Assembly (NCBI GenBank): GCA_949358305.1
Contig: OX442320.1
Coordinates: 5,100,259 to 5,164,258, forward strand
Length of the DNA: 64,000 nucleotides
Source of the DNA: Strigamia acuminata
Lineage: Eukaryota; Arthropoda; Chilopoda; Geophilomorpha; Linotaeniidae
Reading direction: 5' to 3'
In this document: positions 21,653 through 33,935 of the stretch, in pieces
Layout: every line of letters begins with the position of its first letter
How positions within the stretch are numbered: the stretch's first letter is position 1
Translations under genes and position numbers: made by a program
Notes under the pieces: model-generated
Database searches by the model: none
What the model saw: only the letters and a program-made list of their open reading frames with translations
Told to the model about the DNA's origin: nothing

Positions 21653-24600
21653 CAAATTGCGCACACGGGAATCGATTTTTCAGCTCATTTTACGTCTAAC
21701 CAGCACGTTTCTGGAACTTTTTTAATTTTTGGCCATTTCTCCATACATTAGCCTTTGCTTTTTTGACAAATTTTAAAAAGTGCCAAAAACATGCTTAAGA
21801 CGTATAAAATGCGCTAAAAAGTCGATTCCCGTTGGCGGAATTTGCATATCTGGCACCGTTGCAGAGATACACCACTTTTTCTGTTCAAAAAGTCAGTTTT
21901 TTGCTTATATCTCTGCAACAGTGCCAGATATGCAAATTGCGCACACGGGAATCGATTTTTCAGCTCATTTTACGTCTAACCAGCACGTTTCTGGAACTTT
22001 TTCAATTTTTGGCCATTTCTCCATACATTAGCCTTTGCTTTTTTGACAAATTTTAAAAAGTGCCAAAAACATGCTTAAGACGTATAAAATGCGCTAAAAA
22101 GTCGATTCCCGTTGGCGGAATTTGCATATCTGGCACCATTGCAGAGATACACCACTTTTTCTGTTCAAAAAGTCAGTTTTTTGCTTATATCTCTGCAACA
22201 GTGCCAGATATGCAAATTGCGCACACGGGAATCGATTTTTCAGCTCATTTTACGTCTAACCAGCACGTTTCTGGAACTTTTTCAATTTTTGGCCATTTCT
22301 CCATACATTAGCCTTTGCTTTTTTGACAAATTTTAAAAAGTGCCAAAAACATGCTTAAGACGTATAAAATGCGCTAAAAAGTCGATTCCCGTTGGCGGAA
22401 TTTGCATATCTGGCACCGTTGCAGAGATACACCACTTTTTCTGTTCAAAAAGTCAGTTTTTTGCTTATATCTCTGCAACAGTGCCAGATATGCAAATTGC
22501 GCACACGGGAATCGATTTTTCAGCTTATTTTACGTCTAACCAGCACGTTTCTGGAACTTTTTCAATTTTTGGCCATTTCTCCATACATTAGCCTTTGCTT
22601 TTTTGACAAATTTTAAAAAGTGCCAAAAACATGCTTAAGACGTATAAAATGCGCTAAAAAGTCGATTCCCGTTGGCGGAATTTGCATATCTGGCACCGTT
22701 GCAGAGATACACCACTTTTTCTGTTCAAAAAGTCTGTTTTTTGCTTATATCTCTGCAACAGTGCCAGATATGCAAATTGCGCACACGGGAATCGATTTTT
22801 CAGCTCATTTTACGTCTAACCAGCACGTTTCTGGAACTTTTTCAATTTTTGGCCTTTGCTTTTTTGACAAATTTTAAAAAGTGCCAAAAACATGCTTAAG
22901 ACGTATAAAATGCGCTAAAAAGTCGATTCCCGTTGGCGGAATTTGCATATCTGGCACCGTTGCAGAGATACACCACTTTTTCTGTTCAAAAAGTCAGTTT
23001 TTTGCTTATATCTCTGCAACAGTGCCAGATATGCAAATTGCGCACACGGGAATCGATTTTTCAGCTCATTTTACGTCTAACCAGCACGTTTCTGGAACTT
23101 TTTCAATTTTTGGCCATTTCTCCATACATTAGCCTTTGCTTTTTTGACAAATTTTAAAAAGTGCCAAAAACATGCTTAAGACGTATAAAATGCGCTAAAA
23201 AGTCGATTCCCGTTGGCGGAATTTGCATATCTGGCACCATTGCAGAGATACACCACTTTTTCTGTTCAAAAAGTCAGTTTTTTGCTTATATCTCTGCAAC
23301 AGTGCCAGATATGCAAATTGCGCACACGGGAATCGATTTTTCAGCTCATTTTACGTCTAACCAGCACGTTTCTGGAACTTTTTCAATTTTTGGCCATTTC
23401 TCCATACATTAGCCTTTGCTTTTTTGACAAATTTTAAAAAGTGCCAAAAACATGCTTAAGACGTATAAAATGCGCTAAAAAGTCGATTCCCGTTGGCGGA
23501 ATTTGCATATCTGGCACCGTTGCAGAGATACACCACTTTTTCTGTTCAAAAAGTCAGTTTTTTGCTTATATCTCTGCAACAGTGCCAGATATGCAAATTG
23601 CGCACACGGGAATCGATTTTTCAGCTTATTTTACGTCTAACCAGCACGTTTCTGGAACTTTTTCAATTTTTGGCCATTTCTCCATACATTAGCCTTTGCT
23701 TTTTTGACAAATTTTAAAAAGTGCCAAAAACATGCTTAAGACGTATAAAATGCGCTAAAAAGTCGATTCCCGTTGGCGGAATTTGCATATCTGGCACCGT
23801 TGCAGAGATACACCACTTTTTCTGTTCAAAAAGTCTGTTTTTTGCTTATATCTCTGCAACAGTGCCAGATATGCAAATTGCGCACACGGGAATCGATTTT
23901 TCAGCTCATTTTACGTCTAACCAGCACGTTTCTGGAACTTTTTCAATTTTTGGCCTTTGCTTTTTTGACAAATTTTAAAAAGTGCCAAAAACATGCTTAA
24001 GACGTATAAAATGCGCTAAAAAGTCGATTCCCGTTGGCGGAATTTGCATATCTGGCACCGTTGCAGAGATACACCACTTTTTCTGTTCAAAAAGTCTGTT
24101 TTTTGCTTATATCTCTGCAACAGTGCCAGATATGCAAATTGCGCACACGGGAATCGATTTTTCAGCTCATTTTACGTCTAACCAGCACGTTTCTGGAACT
24201 TTTTCAATTTTTGGCCTTTGCTTTTTTGACAAATTTTAAAAAGTGCCAAAAACATGCTTAAGACGTATAAAATGCGCTAAAAAGTCGATTCCCGTTGGCG
24301 GAATTTGCATATCTGGCACCGTTGCAGAGATACACCACTTTTTCTGTTCAAAAAGTCTGTTTTTTGCTTATATCTCTGCAACAGTGCCAGATATGCAAAT
24401 TGCGCACACGGGAATCGATTTTTCAGCTCATTTTACGTCTAACCAGCACGTTTCTGGAACTTTTTCAATTTTTGGCCATTTCTCCATACATTAGCCTTTG
24501 CTTTTTTGACAAATTTTAAAAAGTGCCAAAAACATGCTTAAGACGTATAAAATGCGCTAAAAAGTCGATTCCCGTTGGCGGAATTTGCATATCTGGCACC

Positions 24601-27600
24601 GTTGCAGAGATACACCACTTTTTCTGTTCAAAAAGTCAGTTTTTTGCTTATATCTCTGCAACAGTGCCAGATATGCAAATTGCGCACACGGGAATCGATT
24701 TTTCAGCTCATTTTACGTCTAACCAGCACGTTTCTGGAACTTTTTCAATTTTTGGCCATTTCTCCATACATTAGCCTTTGCTTTTTTGACAAATTTTAAA
24801 AAGTGCCAAAAACATGCTTAAGACGTATAAAATGCGCTAAAAAGTCGATTCCCGTTGGCGGAATTTGCATATCTGGCACCGTTGCAGAGATACACCACTT
24901 TTTCTGTTCAAAAAGTCTGTTTTTTGCTTATATCTCTGCAACAGTGCCAGATATGCAAATTGCGCACACGGGAATCGATTTTTCAGCTCATTTTACGTCT
25001 AACCAGCACGTTTCTGGAACTTTTTCAATTTTTGGCCATTTCTCCATACATTAGCCTTTGCTTTTTTGACAAATTTTAAAAAGTGCCAAAAACATGCTTA
25101 AGACGTATAAAATGCGCTAAAAAGTCGATTCCCGTTGGCGGAATTTGCATATCTGGCACCGTTGCAGAGATACACCACTTTTTCTGTTCAAAAAGTCAGT
25201 TTTTTGCTTATATCTCTGCAACAGTGCCAGATATGCAAATTGCGCACACGGGAATCGATTTTTCAGCTCATTTTACGTCTAACCAGCACGTTTCTGGAAC
25301 TTTTTCAATTTTTGGCCATTTCTCCATACATTAGCCTTTGCTTTTTTGACAAATTTTAAAAAGTGCCAAAAACATGCTTAAGACGTATAAAATGCGCTAA
25401 AAAGTCGATTCCCGTTGGCGGAATTTGCATATCTGGCACCGTTGCAGAGATACACCACTTTTTCTGTTCAAAAAGTCAGTTTTTTGCTTATATCTCTGCA
25501 ACAGTGCCAGATATGCAAATTGCGCACACGGGAATCGATTTTTCAGCTCATTTTACGTCTAACCAGCACGTTTCTGGAACTTTTTCAATTTTTGGCCATT
25601 TCTCCATACATTAGCCTTTGCTTTTTTGACAAATTTTAAAAAGTGCCAAAAACATGCTTAAGACGTATAAAATGCGCTAAAAAGTCGATTCCCGTTGGCG
25701 GAATTTGCATATCTGGCACCGTTGCAGAGATACACCACTTTTTCTGTTCAAAAAGTCTGTTTTTTGCTTATATCTCTGCAACAGTGCCAGATATGCAAAT
25801 TGCGCACACGGGAATCGATTTTTCAGCTCATTTTACGTCTAACCAGCACGTTTCTGGAACTTTTTCAATTTTTGGCCATTTCTCCATACATTAGCCTTTG
25901 CTTTTTTGACAAATTTTAAAAAGTGCCAAAAACATGCTTAAGACGTATAAAATGCGCTAAAAAGTCGATTCCCGTTGGCGGAATTTGCATATCTGGCACC
26001 GTTGCAGAGATACACCACTTTTTCTGTTCAAAAAGTCAGTTTTTTGCTTATATCTCTGCAACAGTGCCAGATATGCAAATTGCGCACACGGGAATCGATT
26101 TTTCAGCTCATTTTACGTCTAACCAGCACGTTTCTGGAACTTTTTCAATTTTTGGCCATTTCTCCATACATTAGCCTTTGCTTTTTTGACAAATTTTAAA
26201 AAGTGCCAAAAACATGCTTAAGACGTATAAAATGCGCTAAAAAGTCGATTCCCGTTGGCGGAATTTGCATATCTGGCACCGTTGCAGAGATACACCACTT
26301 TTTCTGTTCAAAAAGTCTGTTTTTTGCTTATATCTCTGCAACAGTGCCAGATATGCAAATTGCGCACACGGGAATCGATTTTTCAGCTCATTTTACGTCT
26401 AACCAGCACGTTTCTGGAACTTTTTCAATTTTTGGCCATTTCTCCATACATTAGCCTTTGCTTTTTTGACAAATTTTAAAAAGTGCCAAAAACATGCTTA
26501 AGACGTATAAAATGCGCTAAAAAGTCGATTCCCGTTGGCGGAATTTGCATATCTGGCACCGTTGCAGAGATACACCACTTTTTCTGTTCAAAAAGTCTGT
26601 TTTTTGCTTATATCTCTGCAACAGTGCCAGATATGCAAATTGCGCACACGGGAATCGATTTTTCAGCTCATTTTACGTCTAACCAGCACGTTTCTGGAAC
26701 TTTTTCAATTTTTGGCCATTTCTCCATACATTAGCCTTTGCTTTTTTGACAAATTTTAAAAAGTGCCAAAAACATGCTTAAGACGTATAAAATGCGCTAA
26801 AAAGTCGATTCCCGTTGGCGGAATTTGCATATCTGGCACCGTTGCAGAGATACACCACTTTTTCTGTTCAAAAAGTCAGTTTTTTGCTTATATCTCTGCA
26901 ACAGTGCCAGATATGCAAATTGCGCACACGGGAATCGATTTTTCAGCTCATTTTACGTCTAACCAGCACGTTTCTGGAACTTTTTCAATTTTTGGCCATT
27001 TCTCCATACATTAGCCTTTGCTTTTTTGACAAATTTTAAAAAGTGCCAAAAACATGCTTAAGACGTATAAAATGCGCTAAAAAGTCGATTCCCGTTGGCG
27101 GAATTTGCATATCTGGCACCGTTGCAGAGATACACCACTTTTTCTGTTCAAAAAGTCAGTTTTTTGCTTATATCTCTGCAACAGTGCCAGATATGCAAAT
27201 TGCGCACACGGGAATCGATTTTTCAGCTCATTTTACGTCTAACCAGCACGTTTCTGGAACTTTTTCAATTTTTGGCCATTTCTCCATACATTAGCCTTTG
27301 CTTTTTTGACAAATTTTAAAAAGTGCCAAAAACATGCTTAAGACGTATAAAATGCGCTAAAAAGTCGATTCCCGTTGGCGGAATTTGCATATCTGGCACC
27401 GTTGCAGAGATACACCACTTTTTCTGTTCAAAAAGTCAGTTTTTTGCTTATATCTCTGCAACAGTGCCAGATATGCAAATTGCGCACACGGGAATCGATT
27501 TTTCAGCTCATTTTACGTCTAACCAGCACGTTTCTGGAACTTTTTCAATTTTTGGCCATTTCTCCATACATTAGCCTTTGCTTTTTTGACAAATTTTAAA

Positions 27601-28275
27601 AAGTGCCAAAAACATGCTTAAGACGTATAAAATGCGCTAAAAAGTCGATTCCCGTTGGCGGAATTTGCATATCTGGCACCGTTGCAGAGATACACCACTT
27701 TTTCTGTTCAAAAAGTCTGTTTTTTGCTTATATCTCTGCAACAGTGCCAGATATGCAAATTGCGCACACGGGAATCGATTTTTCAGCTCATTTTACGTCT
27801 AACCAGCACGTTTCTGGAACTTTTTCAATTTTTGGCCATTTCTCCATACATTAGCCTTTGCTTTTTTGACAAATTTTAAAAAGTGCCAAAAACATGCTTA
27901 AGACGTATAAAATGTGCTAAAAAGTCGATTCCCGTTGGCGGAATTTGCATATCTGGCACCGTTGCAGAGATACACCACTTTTTCTGTTCAAAAAGTCTGT
28001 TTTTTGCTTATATCTCTGCAACAGTGCCAGATATGCAAATTGCGCACACGGGAATCGATTTTTCAGCTCATTTTACGTCTAACCAGCACGTTTCTGGAAC
28101 TTTTTCAATTTTTGGCCATTTCTCCATACATTAGCCTTTGCTTTTTTGACAAATTTTAAAAAGTGCCAAAAACATGCTTAAGACGTATAAAATGCGCTAA
28201 AAAGTCGATTCCCGTTGGCGGAATTTGCATATCTGGCACCGTTGCAGAGATACACCACTTTTTCTGTTCAAAAAG
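21653..28275. repeat. 280-bp fold-back satellite, main block (about 23.6 monomers)
   Basis: Tandem monomers start at 280-bp steps. Three monomers starting at 22620, 23721 and 23982 are 261 bp because 19 bp between GGCC and GCCTTTG is missing. Two diagnostic sites vary (AAGTCTG or AAGTCAG in the loop; CACCATTG or CACCGTTG in the left arm). The pattern of four monomers at 21780-22880 is repeated exactly at 22881-23981, a 1101-bp higher-order unit. The block ends at the gag-only LTR element. Confidence 0.97.
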
Positions 28276-28468
28276 TGTAGTGTTTTCTGCTGATGGTTTT
28301 GTGATGGATTGATGGTGTTGGATTGAGACAGGAACAACTCAGGGTTTTTTGACCATCACCTTGGTGGCTATTTGCATGAGTGCTTTAATCTTTAAAATAC
28401 ACACAGGTGGCGCTGCAAAGGGCAGCGTCACAAAATATCAAAACAGGTATGGAGTACAATACACTCCA
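28276..28468 (-). repeat. 3' LTR of gag-only element (193 bp)
   Basis: Identical by eye to 29959-30151. It contains AGGTGGCGCTGC near 28406. Next to it on the inner side, the minus strand reads GAGGGGATGA, a plausible polypurine tract. Confidence 0.92.
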
Positions 28469-28689
28469 TCATCCCCTCAATTGTGTGACAGGAGGGAAAA
28501 CAATTATAATATTGCAGTTGGAATAAAACATGAAATGTAATAAGAAACAATACAACAATTTAAAAAGATGGAAGATTAAACATGTAATCAAAACAAATAA
28601 AAGTGGAAGGAATTATTTACATAAAAAAAGGATTTACTAAATTATAACATTTGCGGATGCTGATGCGGTTGAGCGGATGCTGGATGCGG

Positions 28690-28850
28690 AAATGGAAGCC
28701 GGAACGTATGGAACGATGGCTGAAACGTGTGGAACAGTAGCAGGAACGTGTGGAACGATGGCGGAAACGTACGGAACGTTGTTGGAACGTAGATGGAACG
28801 TGTGGCGTGATAGCCGGAATGCGCGGCGTGGAAGCGGGAACGCACATGAA
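28690..28850 (-). repeat. Degenerate 21-bp repeat in gag-only element
   Basis: GGAACGTGTGGAACGATGGC variants repeat about five to seven times with a 21-bp step between the gag stop and the 3' LTR. The overlapping Pro/Phe/His-rich frame is a by-product. Confidence 0.75.
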
Positions 28851-28927
28851 TGTTTGAAATGGGAGGAAGGGAAAATCGTGGAGATTCTCCCCCCACTCCG
28901 ATGATTTGGAGTGTTTCCGGAGTGGAA

Positions 28928-29788
28928 TTAATAAAATGTGAGCTCCAAAGGAGGCTCGGTGGATTGGTAGTGGACTGGTTGTGGAGTAGCAGTAGCGGGT
29001 CTGCCGGCGGACATGCAAGCGGACTTGATGTGGCCTTTTTTTCCGCAGCCGTAACAGGTTGCGTATCGATGCGTGCAGTCGTCACGTCGGTGGTCCGTTC
29101 CTCCGCACGAAGCGCATTGTGGGCCGCTGCCAGACGCTTGGGTGTTGCCCGATGGCTGGTGCGTCGCTTCTGCGTTTGTCGAATTACGGGATTTGGTGTA
29201 GGCACGATTGCCGTTGCTGTGCGACTTCTCGGTGTTGCCGACTTTGTGCACTTCAGTTGTGGTTCCTGGGTGGAAATTCGGAACCTCTGTCAACGTCTGC
29301 TCCATGGAGATGGCGTGTTTGTAGACATTATCGAAGGAAATATCTGCCAGATGGACAAGCGTTGATATTATACGTTCATGACGCAAACCGCACACGAAAC
29401 GATCCCGGAGAGTGTTGGATAGGTTTTCTGCGTAATCACACGACTTCGCAAGCGCCTGGAGAGCCAAAGCAAAGTCGGCAATTGACTCGGTCGGTCCTTG
29501 ATTTCGCCGCTGAAAACGATTTCGTTCGGCCAACATCATGGGTTTGGGCCGTGCATGTTTGGTCATCAATGCGTTCAGCTCAGCGAAAGTCATGGTGCTT
29601 GGTTTCTTTGGATTTGCAAGGTCGGACATGCATTTATAGTTGTCGTCTCCAACGCACGAAATTAGCAAATTAACCTTTTTTTTGTCGTCCACGATGTCAT
29701 GGTATCCGAAAAACGCCTCCATCCGTTCAATGTAGAGCTCCCAATCGCCTGCTGGATTGAATTCGTGGAAAACTGCGGTTGTAGCCAT
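28928..29788 (-). CDS. gag: Gag protein of a Ty3/gypsy-type element
   Basis: An intact 286-codon frame. The N-terminal two thirds are a helical capsid-like region (WELYIERMEAFF, RFQRRNQGPTESIADFALAL) of the type found in gypsy-group gag proteins. Two CCHC zinc knuckles follow at about residues 225-238 and 245-258 (C-x2-C-x4-H-x4-C each). Gag packages the element RNA in virus-like particles. No pol frame follows. The start at 29788 is the first ATG after the primer site and leader. An intact gag with no enzymes is unusual and suggests that the coding sequence is still under use, or that the insertion is too recent to have decayed. Confidence 0.9.
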   Translation of the reverse strand: MATTAVFHEFNPAGDWELYIERMEAFFGYHDIVDDKKKVNLLISCVGDDNYKCMSDLANPKKPSTMTFAELNALMTKHARPKPMMLAERNRFQRRNQGPTESIADFALALQALAKSCDYAENLSNTLRDRFVCGLRHERIISTLVHLADISFDNVYKHAISMEQTLTEVPNFHPGTTTEVHKVGNTEKSHSNGNRAYTKSRNSTNAEATHQPSGNTQASGSGPQCASCGGTDHRRDDCTHRYATCYGCGKKGHIKSACMSAGRPATATPQPVHYQSTEPPLELTFY

Positions 29789-29943
29789 GTTGAAGCGAAA
29801 AAAAAATGGCGGAAAACGGTGACAACGATGAACAAAGGTCGCAGGCCTAACCCGTGGTGGTGTGAAAATCGGTGAAAGGTTCCAAAAGGCTCGGAAAAAC
29901 TTGCATGGAGGTGGTTTCAGTGTAGTGCGATGGATTGTGGTCG

Positions 29944-29957
29944 CATCCTCGTCGCCA
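29944..29957 (-). promoter_or_regulatory. Primer binding site matching tRNA-Ser (GCU)
   Basis: On the minus strand TGGCGACGAGGATG follows the 5' LTR after one base. It is complementary to the 3' end of tRNA-Ser (GCU) including CCA over 14 nt, as I recall that tRNA. The next bases fit less well. Confidence 0.65.
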
Positions 29958-29958
29958 A

Positions 29959-30151
29959 TGTAGTGTTTTCTGCTGATGGTTTTGTGATGGATTGATGGTG
30001 TTGGATTGAGACAGGAACAACTCAGGGTTTTTTGACCATCACCTTGGTGGCTATTTGCATGAGTGCTTTAATCTTTAAAATACACACAGGTGGCGCTGCA
30101 AAGGGCAGCGTCACAAAATATCAAAACAGGTATGGAGTACAATACACTCCA
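29959..30151 (-). repeat. 5' LTR of gag-only element (193 bp)
   Basis: Identical by eye to the other LTR. It is followed at 30152 by AAAAG and then by the rest of the split satellite monomer. Confidence 0.92.
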
Positions 30152-31650
30152 AAAAGTCTGTTTTTTGCTTATATCTCTGCAACAGTGCCAGATATGCAAA
30201 TTGCGCACACGGGAATCGATTTTTCAGCTCATTTTACGTCTAACCAGCACGTTTCTGGAACTTTTTCAATTTTTGGCCATTTCTCCATACATTAGCCTTT
30301 GCTTTTTTGACAAATTTTAAAAAGTGCCAAAAACATGCTTAAGACGTATAAAATGCGCTAAAAAGTCGATTCCCGTTGGCGGAATTTGCATATCTGGCAC
30401 CGTTGCAGAGATACACCACTTTTTCTGTTCAAAAAGTCAGTTTTTTGCTTATATCTCTGCAACAGTGCCAGATATGCAAATTGCGCACACGGGAATCGAT
30501 TTTTCAGCTCATTTTACGTCTAACCAGCACGTTTCTGGAACTTTTTCAATTTTTGGCCATTTCTCCATACATTAGCCTTTGCTTTTTTGACAAATTTTAA
30601 AAAGTGCCAAAAACATGCTTAAGACATGTAAAATGAGCTAAAAAGTCGATTCCCGTTGGCGGAATTTGCATATCTGGCACCGTTGCAGAGATACACCACT
30701 TTTTCTGTTCAAAAAGTCAGTTTTTTGCTTATATCTCTGCAACAGTGCCAGATATGCAAATTGCGCACACGGGAATCGATTTTTCAGCTCATTTTACGTC
30801 TAACCAGCACGTTTCTGGAACTTTTTCAATTTTTGGCCATTTCTCCATACATTAGCCTTTGCTTTTTTGACAAATTTTAAAAAGTGCCAAAAACATGCTT
30901 AAGACGTATAAAATGCGCTAAAAAGTCGATTCCCGTTGGCGGAATTTGCATATCTGGCACCGTTGCAGAGATACACCACTTTTTCTGTTCAAAAAGTCAG
31001 TTTTTTGCTTATATCTCTGCAACAGTGCCAGATATGCAAATTGCGCACACGGGAATCGATTTTTCAGCTCATTTTACGTCTAACCAGCACGTTTCTGGAA
31101 CTTTTTCAATTTTTGGCCATTTCTCCATACATTAGCCTTTGCTTTTTTGACAAATTTTAAAAAGTGCCAAAAACATGCTTAAGACGTATAAAATGCGCTA
31201 AAAAGTCGATTCCCGTTGGCGGAATTTGCATATCTGGCACCGTTGCAGAGATACACCACTTTTTCTGTTCAAAAAGTCAGTTTTTTGCTTATATCTCTGC
31301 AACAGTGCCAGATATGCAAATTGCGCACACGGGAATCGATTTTTCAGCTCATTTTACGTCTAACCAGCACGTTTCTGGAACTTTTTCAATTTTTGGCCAT
31401 TTCTCCATACATTAGCCTTTGCTTTTTTGACAAATTTTAAAAAGTGCCAAAAACATGCTTAAGACGTATAAAATGCGCTAAAAAGTCGATTCCCGTTGGC
31501 GGAATTTGCATATCTGGCACCGTTGCAGAGATACACCACTTTTTCTGTTCAAAAAGTCAGTTTTTTGCTTATATCTCTGCAACAGTGCCAGATATGCAAA
31601 TTGCGCACACGGGAATCGATTTTTCAGCTCATTTTACGTCTAACCAGCAC
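30152..31650. repeat. 280-bp fold-back satellite, right block (about 5.3 monomers)
   Basis: It continues the array after the gag-only element, with all complete copies of the AAGTCAG type. One monomer near 30625 has a changed word (AAGACATGTAAAATGAGC). The array stops abruptly at ...CTAACCAGCAC, where the duplicated 2.55-kb segment begins. Confidence 0.96.
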
Positions 31651-32924
31651 GTAGTTTATAAAGCTGCGAAAACTAAAGAAAAAATTCATTAATCGAGAAT
31701 CATGCATGTTTCTACCAGAAGTTAGTTTCAGATTGGAATCGATTAAAGAAGTTAATATTAGCGATTCGGACAATTGGTAAAAGGAGAGAGTAAGTTTGAA
31801 ATCACTTGGAACGTAGTTTGCTAAATTTTGATTTATCTTTGGTTTGATTTTGATTTATCTTTGGTTTGATTTTGATTTATCTTTGGTTTGATTTTCATAT
31901 TTTTGGTTTTTTCTCACTAGCTAGCACTATGCTGTGCGTCATAGCTTCACTATTCAAAAAGAAGAAAATGGCGATTTTGCTAGTTAATATAATCTCCATT
32001 GCAACCTTGCCTTTAGGTATCGTCCTGTTGCTAGTTATACATCTCTGAAACTCTGCTATTAGGTAGTCCTAATGCTGGTTGTTGTACACTATCATTAGGT
32101 ATCGTCCTGCATCCCTCTGAACTCTATCACTAAAACCGGAAGAAAAGTCTTTGGAGAAGTCTGTTTTTGGTCGATAACTCGGCAAAGGAGCCAGATAGAC
32201 ATACTCATGCCATAATTAAACGATTCTTTACGTCATTTCACGTCGATTGGGCCTATTTCCGGCAATTTTTCAATTTTGGCCGATTTTAGCAAAAACACAA
32301 AGGCTAACCTATGGAGAAATGACTAAAATCGGTCAAAAATTGAAAAAATGAGCTCAATCGATCGGAAATGAGCTAGAAAAGCGATTAAACATCACATGCA
32401 TATGCCTATCTGTTACGGTTGCAGAGATATGGTCGGAAAACGGAATTTTTCAAAAGAAAAAGTGGTCGGAATACTTGGTTTATTGCAGATATCTCAACAA
32501 ATGTAGGAGTTAGGCATATGCATGTGATGTTTAATCGCTTTTCTAGCTGATTTCAGATCGATTGAGCTCATTTCTGGGACTTTTTCAATTTTTTCCAATT
32601 TTGACAAAAACCCAAAGGCTAACCTATGGAGAAATGGCCAAAATCGGCCAAAAATTGAAAAGTGCCGGAAATAGGCCCAATCGACTTGAAATGACGTAAA
32701 AAATTGTTTAATTATGGCATGAGTATGTCTATCTGGCTCCTTTGCCGAGTTATCGACCAAAAACAGACTTCCAAAGACTTTTCTTCCGGTTTTTCGCCCG
32801 TAGCTCTGCAATGGAGCCAGATAGGCATCCTCATGCGATAATTAAACGATTTTTACGTCATTTCAGGTCGATTGGGTCTATTTCCATTTTGAATTAAATT
32901 TTAACTCTAAAATTCTTCATTTCA

Positions 32925-33165
32925 GACTATAACGAATGCATCGAAGCGGGAAGCGGCTATCACGGTGACTGCACTGCCGACGCGCCGGGAAATACATGCG
33001 TGATTGTCCCGACGGCTACCAATGGATCGGCGAAGGGTTGGAAATGGAAATTGAATTTGAAAATGGAGAAGGGAAATAGAACTAATTATTTATTCTTAAG
33101 TGTTTTGCAGGCATTGCTTCTGGAGGTTCAAATTTCATCTACGATCATTAGTTTGAACGATCTGT
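32925..33165 (+). pseudogene. Cys-rich (EGF-like?) exon remnant, copy 1
   Basis: After a good acceptor (ATTCTTCATTTCAG) the sequence reads DYNECIEAGSGYHGDC and on to ...APGNTC. It then needs a shift of frame to continue as CPDGYQWIGEG before a stop. The Cys spacing and the D-x-N-E-C start recall a calcium-binding EGF-like domain, but this is inference. A second acceptor (GTTTTGCAG) near 33110 precedes a short frame ending in a stop. The same frame break is in the other copy, so the break predates the duplication. The 128-codon frame through here is probably not a protein. Confidence 0.35.
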
Positions 33166-33935
33166 CTATCACGAAGCGATGTAAATTGCTCTTGTTCACC
33201 TCTACCAGCTGCCCACACAGTCTGTGTCACTTCACTGCAACACACGGCGCTTCCACAGCTCTCGCGCACCTCGTGTGTTTCTCGTGCACCGCACCAGGTG
33301 GAGCTGTTGGTCGTTGGCTCCGACAATTGGGAACCGGAAGTGCCACTTCCGGAAGTGGTGGACCCCGCAGTAAGGAAGTTAGTTGAATCTGCATCAGCAT
33401 GGTGAACGATTGCTTCCCGACCTTCTTCCTGTGCCTGATGGCAAGAGATACCCGAACACTCACAAAGTGTTATTTTATTTGTTACTCGTGCTTTTTCTTC
33501 TCACTCGTCGTTTTTCTTCTTTCATTTCTTGTTTTTCTCTTGCTTTTAATATCTTTTATGACTCGACTTGTGCTTTTATTATTTTATTTTAGTTTTTATT
33601 TTCATTCTGTTCTCTTCTTTTGTTATTTTTCTTCTCCTACTCGTCGTTTTTCTCCTTTTACTCGTTTTTCTGCTCGCTCTTGATTTTTTTTTGTTTTTTT
33701 TTGTATTCTTCTTTGTCTTTTGTTCTATTCTTCTTTTTCTGGCTCTTGTTTCCAAAAAGATGTTTCTCTTGCGTTGTAACTTACATGTCATCATGTGTAT
33801 TTATTTGTTATAATTATGTATTATCTTTTTTTAAATATAAATTTTAAATAAAATCATTTACTTCGTTCGTTTTTGCAAAAAAATAAATATAAACACAAAC
33901 TAAATTAACAATTAAAATTTTATTAGTTCTTTCAG

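Larger units (their letters stand above)
28276..30151 (-). mobile_element. Young gag-only LTR retrotransposon (TR-GAG-like), 1876 bp
   Basis: Identical 193-bp LTRs (28276-28468, 29959-30151) begin TGTAGTG and end CACTCCA. They are flanked by the 5-bp duplication AAAAG, in the loop of a satellite monomer. On the minus strand a primer site and an intact gag lie inside, with only about 460 bp between the gag stop and the 3' LTR. There is no protease, reverse transcriptase or integrase, so it must depend on enzymes supplied in trans. Elements of this plan have been called terminal-repeat retrotransposons with GAG. Confidence 0.92.

Noticed and set aside
20779-21699. Thr-Asp-Val, Gly-Tyr-Val and Arg-Leu-Arg repeat proteins
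   Set aside because: By-products of the 9-bp array. The ends are satellite sequence.
28642-29205. 187-codon minus frame overlapping gag in the gag-only element
   Set aside because: It overlaps the gag zinc-knuckle region in another frame and continues into a 21-bp repeat. It has no domain.
12600-31650. CRISPR-like regular repeats
   Set aside because: Units are contiguous 280-bp satellites without unique spacers, in a eukaryotic genome with no cas genes.
12629-31692. Repeated 83- and 74-codon frames (beginning MPKTC and MAEFAY) in each satellite monomer
   Set aside because: They recur only because the DNA monomer repeats. Two frames overlap, many start at non-ATG codons, and variation is not codon-like.
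33399-33847. Phe/Leu-rich frames resembling membrane proteins
   Set aside because: T-rich low-complexity tract, with several overlapping frames open in both duplicated copies.
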